Source: CAWJFJ01 sp963800065 (lineage in GTDB: Bacteria > Actinomycetota > Acidimicrobiia > Acidimicrobiales > UBA8190). Taken from it: DNA of 64,000 nt. A program made the position numbers and the translations under genes. The notes beneath the pieces were generated by a model that made no database searches, was not told the origin of the DNA, and was given only the letters and a program-made list of their open reading frames with translations. Position 1 is the first letter of the stretch, and each line of letters opens with the position of its first letter. Location: contig CAWCZO010000011.1 of assembly GCA_963800065.1 (NCBI GenBank), forward strand, positions 620,001 to 684,000, in the 5' to 3' direction. Shown piece by piece: positions 1 to 8,680 of this stretch.

Positions 1-949
<949 letters not shown>

Positions 950-950
950 C

Positions 951-1589
951 TCAGCCTGCCTCGTTGGTCGGGGGACCGGGGTCCCTGCTCGGTGGACCGG
1001 AGTCCCTGGTGATCGTCAGATGGGATGAACCCTCGTCGGAGCCGCCCCCGGCGATGGCTCGCAGCCGGGCGGCGCGGCGCGCCAGCTTAGGCAGGGCCAC
1101 GCGGCCCGTCCGCTGGAGCTCCACGATCCCGTAGGGCCGGATCAGGTTCTCGAAGTCGTCGATCTTGGACGGCGAACCGGCCAGCATCACCGTCATCCGG
1201 TCCTGGCCGACGTCGACGATCTTGCCTTCGAAGACGCCGACGAGACCGATCACCTGGCCGCGGTCGGCGGGGCTGGCCGACACCGTGGCCAGGAGCATCT
1301 CCCGCTCGGTGGCGTCCTCGGGGGCCAGCTCGAAGATGTCGACGACGTTGATGAGCTTGTCGAGCTGCCGGAGAATCTGCTCGAGGGGGGCGGACTCGAC
1401 GTCGACGACGATGGTGATCCGCGAGAGGTGCTCGTTGTCGGTGGGGGCGACGGCCAGGGAGTAGATGTTGAAGCCGCGCCGGGAGAAGAGCGAGGCCACC
1501 CGGGCCAGGACGCCGGCCTTGTTCTCGACCAGGACCGAGACGATGTGGTGCCGGGGCGGACCGGAGCCGGCCCCTCCCGTGCCGGCCAT
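951..1589 (-). CDS. ilvN: Acetolactate synthase small (regulatory) subunit
   Basis: Regulatory subunit of acetohydroxyacid synthase; it activates IlvB and normally confers valine feedback inhibition. The N-terminus (HHIVSVLVENKAGVLARVA, roughly residues 14-32) opens an ACT domain with the usual NIYSLAVAPT stretch, followed by the second ACT-like half of the family. About 212 residues is longer than the common 160-170; the extra is a Ser/Pro/Gly-rich tail of about 30 residues after the second domain. The ilvB stop and this ATG overlap as TGATG; a GTG one codon upstream (1592) is an equally possible start. It lies between ilvB and ilvC. Confidence 0.95.
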   Translation of the reverse strand: MAGTGGAGSGPPRHHIVSVLVENKAGVLARVASLFSRRGFNIYSLAVAPTDNEHLSRITIVVDVESAPLEQILRQLDKLINVVDIFELAPEDATEREMLLATVSASPADRGQVIGLVGVFEGKIVDVGQDRMTVMLAGSPSKIDDFENLIRPYGIVELQRTGRVALPKLARRAARLRAIAGGGSDEGSSHLTITRDSGPPSRDPGPPTNEAG

Positions 1590-3355
1590 CACCGGCCCCC
1601 TTCACCTTCGGAGGGGCCGACGATGATGTCGTCGTTGGAGGCCCCGGCGGGGACCATCGGGTAGACCTTCTCGAAGGCGTCGGTCCGGAAGTCGATGACG
1701 ACCGGACGGTCGTCGATCCCGTTGGCCTTCTCGATGGCGGGGGCCACCTCCTCGGCCGACTCCACCCGCAGTCCCACGCAGCCCATGGCCTCGGCCCACT
1801 TGACGTAGTCGGGGAGGTCGGGCGAGAGGTAGACCTCGGAGTAGCGCTCGGCGTAGAAGAGCTCCTGCCACTGGCGGACCATCCCCAGGTAGGCGTTGTT
1901 CAGGATGGCGATCTTCACCGGGATCCGCTCGGCCGAGGCGGTGACGAGCTCCTGGGCCGTCATCTGGAAGCAGCCGTCGCCGTCGACGGCCCAGACCGTC
2001 TTGTCGGGCCGGCCCACCTTGGCCCCGATGGCGGCGGGGACGGCGAAACCCATGGTGCCCGCCCCGCCGGAGTTGACCCAGGTGTAGGGGTGGTCGAAGC
2101 GCCAGTACTGCGACGCCCACATCTGGTGCTGGCCCACCCCGGAGGCGACGATGGTGTCGTCGGGCGAGAGGTCGCGGAGCTGCTCCAGGACGTACTGGGG
2201 CTTGAGGGCCCCGCCCTCGACCTGGTTGTAGGTGAGGGGGAACTCCTCCTGCCAGGAGCGGATCCGGGCCAACCAGGGTGAGAGGTCCGGGCGGGCCGCC
2301 GCCGGAGTGGCCGGCGCCGGGGCCGTGCCGTCGGCGCCGAGGCCGGCCGCCGTCAACGCCTCGAGGATCTGCCCGATGACGATCCGGGCGTCGCCCACGA
2401 TGCCGACGTCGGGTCGGCGGACCTTGCCGAGCTCGGCGGGGTCGATGTCGACGTGGATGATCTGGGCGTCGGGGGCGAAGGCGGCGACCTTCCCCGTCAC
2501 CCGGTCGTCGAAGCGCGACCCCAGGGCGATGAGGAGATCGGCCTTCTGCATGGCGGTGACAGCCGTGTAATTGCCGTGCATCCCCGGCATCCCCAGGCAG
2601 AGGGGGTGGGAGTCGGGGAAGGTGCCGCGGCCCATGAGGGTGGTGACCACGGGGATCCCCGTCCGGGTGGCCAGGGCGAAGAGCGCCTCGGCGCCGCGCG
2701 CTTTCAAGATCCCGCCCCCGGCGTAGAGGACGGGACGCGCGGCGGCCAGGATCATCTCGGCCGCCCGGCGGACGTCGACGGGGTCACCGGTCGTCCGGGG
2801 GTGATAGCCGGGGAGGTCGAGCTCGTCGAGCGACGACGGCCAGTACCACTCCATGGTGGCGTTCGAGATGTCCTTGGGGAGGTCGACGAGGACCGGCCCG
2901 GGGCGGCCCGTGGTGGCCACGTGGAAGGCCTCGGCCACCACCCGGGGGATGTCGTCCACGTCGGTGATCAACCAGTTGTGCTTGGTGATGTCCATCGTCA
3001 CCCCCGTGATGGGGACCTCCTGGAAGGCGTCGGTGCCGATGGCCGTGGTGGCCACCTGGCCGGTGATGACGACGATGGGGATCGAGTCCATCATGGCGTC
3101 GGCCAGGGGGGTGACGATGTTGGTGGCCCCCGGTCCCGACGTCACCATGGCCACCCCGGGGCGGCCGGTGACGTGGGCGTAACCCTCGGCCATGTGCCCG
3201 GCCCCCTGCTCGTGGCGGACCAGGATGTGGCGGATCGAGGAGTCGAGGATCGGGTCGTAGACGGGCAGGATGGCCCCGCCCGGGAGGCCGAAGATGACCT
3301 CCACTCCCTGCATCTCGAGGCTCTTGATGAGGGCCTGGGCCCCGGTCAGTTGCAT
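1589..3355 (-). CDS. ilvB: Acetolactate synthase large (catalytic) subunit
   Basis: Thiamine-diphosphate enzyme joining pyruvate to pyruvate or 2-ketobutyrate, the first common step of branched-chain amino acid synthesis. The 588-residue length is typical. Visible marks are the N-terminal ThDP activating glutamate region (RHEQGAGHMAEGYA, about residues 48-61), the FAD/central domain, and the C-terminal ThDP-Mg motif beginning GDGCFQMTAQELV and ending ILNN. The ATG at 3355 is preceded by GAGG nine bases upstream. It is the first structural gene of ilvBNC; upstream lie an attenuator hairpin and a short leader peptide, so expression probably responds to charging of branched-chain and threonine tRNAs. 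Confidence 0.98.
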   Translation of the reverse strand: MQLTGAQALIKSLEMQGVEVIFGLPGGAILPVYDPILDSSIRHILVRHEQGAGHMAEGYAHVTGRPGVAMVTSGPGATNIVTPLADAMMDSIPIVVITGQVATTAIGTDAFQEVPITGVTMDITKHNWLITDVDDIPRVVAEAFHVATTGRPGPVLVDLPKDISNATMEWYWPSSLDELDLPGYHPRTTGDPVDVRRAAEMILAAARPVLYAGGGILKARGAEALFALATRTGIPVVTTLMGRGTFPDSHPLCLGMPGMHGNYTAVTAMQKADLLIALGSRFDDRVTGKVAAFAPDAQIIHVDIDPAELGKVRRPDVGIVGDARIVIGQILEALTAAGLGADGTAPAPATPAAARPDLSPWLARIRSWQEEFPLTYNQVEGGALKPQYVLEQLRDLSPDDTIVASGVGQHQMWASQYWRFDHPYTWVNSGGAGTMGFAVPAAIGAKVGRPDKTVWAVDGDGCFQMTAQELVTASAERIPVKIAILNNAYLGMVRQWQELFYAERYSEVYLSPDLPDYVKWAEAMGCVGLRVESAEEVAPAIEKANGIDDRPVVIDFRTDAFEKVYPMVPAGASNDDIIVGPSEGEGGR

Positions 3356-3437
3356 GGTCGTGATCCTCGCTCGTCTGGTGGCCCCGGTGAGGGTGCCGGA
3401 ATCGGTGGAAGCGTCGAAGCGGTGGCCGGAAATTGAA

Positions 3438-3461
3438 ACGACCTCCCGTCGGGGAGGTCGT
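3438..3461 (-). terminator. Attenuator hairpin of the ilvBNC operon
   Basis: A perfect 10-bp stem with a 4-nt loop. On the minus strand the arms are 3461-3452 (ACGACCTCCC) and 3447-3438 (GGGAGGTCGT), followed at once by TTTCAATTT. It lies between the leader peptide stop (3497) and the ilvB start (3355), where a transcription attenuator is expected. No competing antiterminator was worked out. Confidence 0.75.
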
Positions 3462-3496
3462 GAAGCGCACGTGCCGCGGCCGGCGGCGGCGTGCGC

Positions 3497-3541
3497 TCAG
3501 GTCAGGACTACGAGAAGGGTGGTCGTGGTGGGTCCGCTCAT
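3497..3541 (-). CDS. ilvB operon leader peptide (14 aa)
   Basis: A 15-codon frame on the minus strand, ATG at 3541 and TGA at 3497-3499, encodes MSGPTTTTLLVVLT. Four threonines followed by Leu-Leu-Val-Val-Leu are exactly the end products or precursors of the pathway controlled downstream (threonine feeds isoleucine). It lies 36 nt before the attenuator hairpin and 142 nt before ilvB. Leader-peptide attenuation of ilvB operons is known in Actinobacteria. Translation is inferred; no strong Shine-Dalgarno precedes it and the messenger may begin almost at the ATG. Confidence 0.8.
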   Translation of the reverse strand: MSGPTTTTLLVVLT

Positions 3542-3550
3542 GACCCGATC

Positions 3551-3580
3551 AGTCTCGCACGGACGGGGGGTTGTGGGCAA
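3551..3580 (-). promoter_or_regulatory. Candidate ilvB operon promoter
   Basis: On the minus strand TTGCCC (3580-3575) is followed after 18 nt by GAGACT (3556-3551), which would start transcription within a few bases of the leader peptide ATG. The -35 is good but the -10 is poor, so this is tentative. Confidence 0.3.
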
Positions 3581-3618
3581 GGAGTTCGCCCTCCGACGCG
3601 CGCCGAGCGTCGCCGACG

Positions 3619-3624
3619 TACCGT
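3619..3624 (+). promoter_or_regulatory. -10 box, probable leaderless promoter of SGNH hydrolase
   Basis: TACCGT ends seven bases before the ATG at 3632. The same spacing recurs before many genes in this window and would place the transcript start at or next to the start codon. Confidence 0.45.
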
Positions 3625-3631
3625 GGACGGC

Positions 3632-4606
3632 ATGCGGATATCACGGGACGTGGGCATCGGAAGGACACGGACGGCGACGAAGGGGCGGGGCCGGCGCACG
3701 TTGACGGCCCTGGTGGCGGCGGGAACCCTCCTCGGTGCCGCCGTCGTCGTCGGCGCCGGCGCGGGAACGGCGGGGGCGTCGGCCCGGACGCCGACGCGGA
3801 CACCGGCCCGGACGTCGGCCCGGACACCGGCGACGTCGGGGGCGGCACCGACCGAGTACTACCTGGCCCTCGGAGACTCGCTGGCCGCCGGGGTGGGGTC
3901 GAACGACGGGAAGGGCTACGTGGCCGACGTCTTCGCCAACGAGGCCAGGACCGTCCCCGGTCTGGTCCTGGAGAACCTGGCGTGCTCGGGGGCGACGACG
4001 GGGTCGATGATCGACGGGCCCGGTTGCTCGTACACGACGCTGACGCAGCTGGGCGACGCCGAGGCGTTCCTCGAGGCCCACCCCGGAGAGGTGGCCTTCG
4101 TCACCATCGACATCGGAGCCAACGACGTCGACGGCTGCACGAGCGGGACGACGATCAACCAGGCCTGCGTCAGCCAAGGCCTGGCCGACGTGACGACCCA
4201 GCTGCCGGAGATCCTCTCGGGGCTCCGGGCGGCGGGGGGCTCGACGCCGATCGTCGGGATGTCGTACTACGACCCCTTCCTGGCCGCCTGGCTGCTCGGG
4301 TCGAGCGGGCACGCCCTGGCCCGGCAGAGCGTGACGCTCCTGGACGACCTGAACGGGATCCTCGGCGGCGACTACGGCGCCGCCGACACGGCCAACGTGG
4401 CCGGCGCCTTCCGGTCGTCGGACTTCGCCCGGGACGGCCGCTACGGCAGCCAGACCCTCCCCGTCAACGTGGCCAAGATCTGTCACTGGACCCTGATGTG
4501 CACCGAGGAGAACATCCACGCCAACGACAAAGGGCACGCGCAGATCGCCAAGGCCTTCGAAGAGGTGCTCGGCCCGATCCTGGCCGACGCTCGCGCCCGT
4601 CCGTAA
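3632..4606 (+). CDS. Secreted SGNH/GDSL-family esterase or lipase
   Basis: Predicted exported hydrolase of 324 residues. A basic N-terminus with RR and a hydrophobic stretch (about 24-49) form a signal peptide, followed by a low-complexity Arg-Thr-Pro linker (51-70). The catalytic domain has the block I motif LALGDSL with Ser83 as nucleophile and the block III motif GAND (162-165). The block V His is at 296 (ENIHAND), but the residue three before it is Glu293 instead of the usual Asp. Six cysteines (118, 132, 169, 179, 284, 290) could make three disulfides, as in other actinobacterial secreted SGNH esterases. The start at 3632 is supported by a -10 box seven bases upstream; longer in-frame starts exist. 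Substrate unknown. Confidence 0.85.
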   Translation: MRISRDVGIGRTRTATKGRGRRTLTALVAAGTLLGAAVVVGAGAGTAGASARTPTRTPARTSARTPATSGAAPTEYYLALGDSLAAGVGSNDGKGYVADVFANEARTVPGLVLENLACSGATTGSMIDGPGCSYTTLTQLGDAEAFLEAHPGEVAFVTIDIGANDVDGCTSGTTINQACVSQGLADVTTQLPEILSGLRAAGGSTPIVGMSYYDPFLAAWLLGSSGHALARQSVTLLDDLNGILGGDYGAADTANVAGAFRSSDFARDGRYGSQTLPVNVAKICHWTLMCTEENIHANDKGHAQIAKAFEEVLGPILADARARP

Positions 4607-4637
4607 CGGTCGCGCCGGCAGTCGCGGGGACGTCGGG

Positions 4638-6137
4638 GTGACCGGGCGGATCAGCCGCCGCCGCCTGCTGACCGGTGCCACCGCCGCCGGTGCGGCGGCG
4701 GCCGCCGTGGCCGTGGCCGGTCCGGCCGGCGCCTCCTCCGAGACAGGTCCGGGCCGGCCGGCGACGTCCCCCGAAGCGGCCACCGAGAACTCCGTGGCCG
4801 AGGCCGACGTGGTGGTGGTGGGGGCCGGACTGTCGGGACTGACGGCGGCGGTGGCCCTCGAGCGCGCCGGGCGCTCGGTCGTCGTGGTCGAGGCGCGGCA
4901 CCGGGTCGGGGGGCGGAACTACGACGTCGAGATCGCCCCCGGGGTGGTGGTCGAGATGGGGGGCGAGTGGACGGGGCCGGGGCAGACGCGGGTGCAGGCA
5001 CTGGCCCGCGAGCTCGGGGTCGGGCTCTTCCCCGCCTACGCCGAGGGGAACAACCTCTACTACCGGAGCGGCACCCTGAAGACCTACAGCGGGGACATCC
5101 CGCCGGCCGATGGGGCGGCACTGGGCCAGCTCCTGGAGATCATCACCACGCTCAACACCATGGCCGCCGGCGTCCCCGCCGCCACCCCGTGGACCGCCGC
5201 CCAGGCCGGGGACTGGGACAGCCGGACCGTGGCCACCTGGATCGCCGAGCAGGACCTCACCGAGGAGGCCGCCTTCCTCGGGGGACTGGCCATCCGCGGT
5301 GTCTACGGCGAGGAGGCGACGCAGATCTCGCTCATGGACCTCCTGGCCGAGATCACCGGGGTGGGCGGGGACTTCAACACGTCGATCGGCTCGGCCCAGA
5401 GCACGCGTTTCGTGGGCGGGCCCCAACAGCTGTCCGAGGGGTTGGCCCGGAAGCTGCACGGGCCGGTCCGTCTGGGCGCCCCGGTGCTGGGGATCGAGCG
5501 GGGCCGGCCGGCCACCGTCCACACCGCCACCGGGTCGGTCCGGGGCCGCCAGGTGATCGTCACCGTGCCCAAGTCGGTGACGGCGGCCATCCGCTTCGAA
5601 CCCCCCCTCCCGGCCGCCTACGCCCAGTACCTCCAGCGCCAGCCGTCGGGGTCGGCGGTGAAGATCCAGGCCGTCTACCGGACGCCGTTCTGGCGGTCGG
5701 AATCACTGAGCGGGTCGGTGGTGTCCGATACCGGCCCCCTGGAGGTCGTCTACGACAACTCGCCGCCCGACGGGCACCCCGGCGTCCTGGTGGGATTCGC
5801 CGAGGGGAACGAGGGCCGCGCCCTGTTCGCGATGTCCGACGCCGGCCGGCGCGCCGCCGTGCTGGAGAGCCTGGCGCGGTACTTCGGGCCCCGGGCGCTC
5901 TCGCCCACCCACTACGTCGACATGGTCTGGGCCGCCGAGCAGTACACGGGGGGTGCCTACGGATCGTTCAACCCGCCCGGGGTGATCACCTCGCTGGGGA
6001 GGGAGGTGGCCGGGCCGGTGGGGAACGTCCACTTCGCCGGGGCCGACTACTCCCCCGAATGGCCCGGCTACATGGAAGGGGCCATCCGGTCGGCAGAGGC
6101 CACCGCCGCCCGCGTTCTCGCCGCCCTGGAGAGCTGA
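4638..6137 (+). CDS. Tat-exported flavin amine oxidase (NAD(P)-binding Rossmann/FAD)
   Basis: FAD-dependent oxidoreductase of the flavin monoamine oxidase family, 499 residues. The N-terminus RISRRRLLTG plus an Ala-rich segment is a twin-arginine signal, so the folded flavoprotein is probably exported. The FAD-binding motif DVVVVGAGLSGLTAA starts near residue 57 and the family's second signature VGGRN follows. The C-terminal FAD-contacting stretch NVHFAGADYSPEWPGYMEG is intact. GTG start 32 bases after the SGNH hydrolase stop suggests cotranscription. The substrate could be a biogenic amine, polyamine or amino acid; nothing in the sequence decides. Confidence 0.88.
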   Translation: MTGRISRRRLLTGATAAGAAAAAVAVAGPAGASSETGPGRPATSPEAATENSVAEADVVVVGAGLSGLTAAVALERAGRSVVVVEARHRVGGRNYDVEIAPGVVVEMGGEWTGPGQTRVQALARELGVGLFPAYAEGNNLYYRSGTLKTYSGDIPPADGAALGQLLEIITTLNTMAAGVPAATPWTAAQAGDWDSRTVATWIAEQDLTEEAAFLGGLAIRGVYGEEATQISLMDLLAEITGVGGDFNTSIGSAQSTRFVGGPQQLSEGLARKLHGPVRLGAPVLGIERGRPATVHTATGSVRGRQVIVTVPKSVTAAIRFEPPLPAAYAQYLQRQPSGSAVKIQAVYRTPFWRSESLSGSVVSDTGPLEVVYDNSPPDGHPGVLVGFAEGNEGRALFAMSDAGRRAAVLESLARYFGPRALSPTHYVDMVWAAEQYTGGAYGSFNPPGVITSLGREVAGPVGNVHFAGADYSPEWPGYMEGAIRSAEATAARVLAALES

Positions 6138-6161
6138 CCGCCCGGGGGGCGGGCGCCGTCC

Positions 6162-6713
6162 ATGGAACCGTTCGGGCGCCCCGGGCGTCATGGGGGTGTG
6201 CCCGAGCGTCGCGGAGAAGTGGAGGGGACGACCGGGGAAGAGGTGGTGCCGGTCGCCACGGGTCCGCTGGGCCCGGGCGAACTCACCAGCCTCTACCGCC
6301 GCCGATCGGACGCCATGGTCCGCCTGGCCCGGCTGCTCACCGGTTCGGACGCCGTGGCCGAAGAGGTCGTCCAGGAAGCGTTCCTGAAGATGCATCAACG
6401 ACGCGAGGCGCCGGAGAATCCCGAGGGGTACCTGCGGACCACGGTGGCCAACCTGTCCAAGAGCCACCTGCGCCGGCTCCGCCTCGAGCGGCGGTTGCCG
6501 GTCCGGGATCGGCTCACCTTCGACGACCCCGAGATCGACGAGACCTGGGAGGTGGTGTGCCGGCTGCCGTTCCGCCAGCGGGCGGCGCTGGCCCTGCGCT
6601 TCTACAACGACCTGCCGGAGTCGGAGATCGCCCGCGTCCTCGGTTGCCGGCCGGGAACGGTGAAGTCGAGCCTGAGCCGTGGACTGTCGAAACTGCGCGA
6701 GGAACTGTCATGA
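6162..6713 (+). CDS. ECF-type RNA polymerase sigma factor
   Basis: Small sigma-70 family factor of the SigE/SigM-like type (183 residues from this start). Region 2 spans about residues 45-100 (RLARLLTGSDAVAEEVVQEAF), and region 4 about 125-180 has a helix-turn-helix ending EIARVLGCRPGTVKSSLSRG. No region 3 is present. In-frame GTG codons at 6198 and 6219 are alternative starts, and the first 30 residues are not conserved-looking. The stop overlaps the next gene by ATGA (6710-6713). In most ECF pairs the downstream overlapping gene is the anti-sigma factor; here it is a SecD-head-like membrane protein. Confidence 0.88.
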   Translation: MEPFGRPGRHGGVPERRGEVEGTTGEEVVPVATGPLGPGELTSLYRRRSDAMVRLARLLTGSDAVAEEVVQEAFLKMHQRREAPENPEGYLRTTVANLSKSHLRRLRLERRLPVRDRLTFDDPEIDETWEVVCRLPFRQRAALALRFYNDLPESEIARVLGCRPGTVKSSLSRGLSKLREELS

Positions 6714-7840
6714 CCGAGATCATCGAGCAACGCCTGCGCCGGACCTTCGAGGCCGTGGCCGGTCGACCGGTCGCTCCCTCGGCCGTGGATCTCGGGCCGC
6801 TGTCGGGGGCTGGCCCCCGGTTGCCGGTCCGCCGGACCGGTCTGCTCATCGCCGCCGTGATGGTCCTCGTCGCCGGCGTGGGCGCCGTCGCCCTCGTCTA
6901 CGGGCCCCGGAGCGCGGGGCCGGGATCCCCGGCGACCCCGGCGGCCACGGGACCCCGCGACCGGTTCACCGCCACCTTCACCACCACGCGCCGGGCGTCG
7001 ACCCGCCAGATCGCCGAAGACGCCAGGATCGTGAGGAAGCGCCTGGCCTTCTTCGGCTACGGCACCGATACGGCGGTGGTGCGGGGTCGGTCGGTGGTGA
7101 TCCGGGGAAGCCGACGTCCCTCCATGCCTGTGTCGGTGCTGGCGTCGTCGGGGACGGTGCTGTTCCGTCCCGTCCTGTGCAAGTCGGCCCCCTTCACGGA
7201 GCCGGCGCCGGCGTCGGCGGCCACCGGCGGCGCCGTCCCCGACAGATGCTCGTCCCCCCAGTATTCGCTGCAGGCCGGACGGCTCATCGTCGGCACGGCC
7301 ACGGGAACCTCCGACGTGGCCTCCATCCCGTTCGACCCGACGTTGTCGGCCGTTCCGACGTCGACGCCGGCCTACGACACGTCGCATCCCGACCGCAGCG
7401 TCCTCGTCCCCCTCGTCGGCGGTGGTGGACAGCGCGACCTCCTGGGGCCGGCCGGGCTGAGCGGGTTCGCCGTCACCGGAGCCACGACGACCCAGATCAC
7501 CACCCGTCACTCGTCCCGCACCTCGTCGCTGTGGATAGTGGACGCCGACCTCACCCACAACGGATCAGTCCGGTGGGACGCCATGGCGCGGCGGAACTTC
7601 CACGAGATGATCGCCGTCGACCTCGACGGCGGGGTGGTGACGGCGCCGCTCATCGAGCCGACCCAGGCGCAATTCACATCGTTCGCCGGCCGGTTGGCGT
7701 TGAGCGGCAACTTCACCGCCCGGTCGGCGCGGGCCCTGGCCGCCGTCCTGAACTCGGGACCCCTGCAGACCCCCCTGCGGCTCGTCTCGTTGACGACGGT
7801 GCCCCCGCCGGACGGTGGAAGGGCGACGCCCGGTCAGTGA
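6710..7840 (+). CDS. Single-pass membrane protein with SecD P1-head-like domain; putative anti-sigma partner
   Basis: 376 residues: a short cytoplasmic tail (1-42), one transmembrane helix (about 44-64), then an extracytoplasmic domain. That domain looks like the periplasmic P1 region of SecD. Matching elements are ARIVRKRLAFFGYG (105-118), GTVLFRPV (148-155), LLGPAGLSGFAVTGA (244-258), and a C-terminal section IAVDLDGGVVTAPLIEP, LALSGNFTARSARALA and SGPLQTPL (301-356). SecD has a similar DGxVxSAPxI, ISGxFT and GALPxPL series. None of the RND-type transmembrane bundle of real SecD is present. The gene overlaps the ECF sigma factor by four bases, so its tail may bind the sigma factor while the outer domain senses a peptide or envelope state. 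That role is inference; the domain resemblance is what I see. Confidence 0.75.
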   Translation: MTEIIEQRLRRTFEAVAGRPVAPSAVDLGPLSGAGPRLPVRRTGLLIAAVMVLVAGVGAVALVYGPRSAGPGSPATPAATGPRDRFTATFTTTRRASTRQIAEDARIVRKRLAFFGYGTDTAVVRGRSVVIRGSRRPSMPVSVLASSGTVLFRPVLCKSAPFTEPAPASAATGGAVPDRCSSPQYSLQAGRLIVGTATGTSDVASIPFDPTLSAVPTSTPAYDTSHPDRSVLVPLVGGGGQRDLLGPAGLSGFAVTGATTTQITTRHSSRTSSLWIVDADLTHNGSVRWDAMARRNFHEMIAVDLDGGVVTAPLIEPTQAQFTSFAGRLALSGNFTARSARALAAVLNSGPLQTPLRLVSLTTVPPPDGGRATPGQ

Positions 7841-8454
7841 CCGGCGCGGCGGGCCTGGATGGCGGGGACGGCCGTCGGCGCCGCCGCCACGATGGCGGTG
7901 ATCAGACCGAGGAAGGCGCCGAAGCCCCAGCCGATGCCGCTGAACCCGATCCCTCCCGGTTTGAAGACGAAGGCCAGGATGCTCAGGACGGCGTTGATCC
8001 CGGTGGCGATGAGCAACAGCTGGGTCTCGGCCAGCGGGAGCTTGAAGGGCATCTCGCTGAATCCGGCGCGGGCGACGAGATAGACCATGATCCCCAGGCA
8101 GAGAAGCAGGACCAGATACATCCAGCCGTGCCACAGGCCGTCGACGGAGACGGTGCCCAGGCCGAAGTTGTAGGTGAACCAGGGCAGGAAGAGCGAGATG
8201 AAGAGCAGCAGGGTGGCGACGCCGGTGATGCGCTCGGCGCGCGTCCACTTCTTGGCGTCGAACTTGAACGCAGCCATGTTCGACCCGGCGCGGGGAGCGG
8301 CTCCGGATTGGCCCGTCGGTGCTGCGAACGCCGACGGGGGCAGGGGGGAGGCACCCCCGGGGCCGGCCGATGCCGCCGGCGAGAGCTGGGTCCCGCACTG
8401 CGTACAGACGGTCGAGTTGTCGGCCACGTTGGTTCCACACTGCGAACAGATCAT
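7834..8454 (-). CDS. Zinc-ribbon membrane protein of unknown function
   Basis: 206 residues. An N-terminal zinc ribbon with two CxxC knuckles (Cys3, Cys6, Cys17, Cys20; MICSQCGTNVADNSTVCTQC) is followed by a Pro/Ala/Ser-rich linker. Then come about four transmembrane segments (near 73-93, 108-130, 143-165, 172-197). A good ribosome site (AGGTAGGG) precedes the ATG. Its 3' end overlaps the converging SecD-like gene by seven bases. Zinc-ribbon plus membrane-bundle proteins are common and uncharacterised in Actinobacteria; no function is assigned. Confidence 0.7.
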   Translation of the reverse strand: MICSQCGTNVADNSTVCTQCGTQLSPAASAGPGGASPLPPSAFAAPTGQSGAAPRAGSNMAAFKFDAKKWTRAERITGVATLLLFISLFLPWFTYNFGLGTVSVDGLWHGWMYLVLLLCLGIMVYLVARAGFSEMPFKLPLAETQLLLIATGINAVLSILAFVFKPGGIGFSGIGWGFGAFLGLITAIVAAAPTAVPAIQARRAGH

Positions 8455-8602
8455 CTTCCCTACCTCTCGATTGGGCCGGACCTCTTCCAGGCGATGGGCG
8501 TGCCGGACCCACCGTAGCTTTCGGCACCGGTGATCACCCGGTTCATCGAGGCCCGCCGACGCGTCGGCTCCTCTTCATTGTCGGCTGCAATCAAGACGGC
8601 CC

Positions 8603-8658
8603 GAACACCCGAACACCCGAACACCCGAACACCCGAACACCCGAACACCCGAGCACGC
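8603..8658. repeat. 8-bp tandem repeat, six perfect copies plus one degenerate
   Basis: GAACACCC is repeated perfectly six times from 8603 to 8650, then a degenerate copy GAGCACGC (8651-8658) and a half copy. It occupies the gap between the zinc-ribbon and DinB-like genes, close to the latter's stop at 8681. No function is evident; the array is a likely variable-number locus. Confidence 0.9.
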
Positions 8659-8680
8659 GAGCGGCGTCGCGTCGCGATGG

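Noticed and set aside
3571..4641. Arg/Asp-rich long frames over the SGNH hydrolase (both strands)
   Set aside because: Shadow frames created by high GC; the hydrolase frame has signal peptide and catalytic motifs.
4967..7840. 957-codon open frame spanning the oxidase, sigma factor and SecD-like gene
   Set aside because: It is out of phase with the oxidase and sigma factor, which have clear motifs; only its last 377 codons (from 6710) are real.
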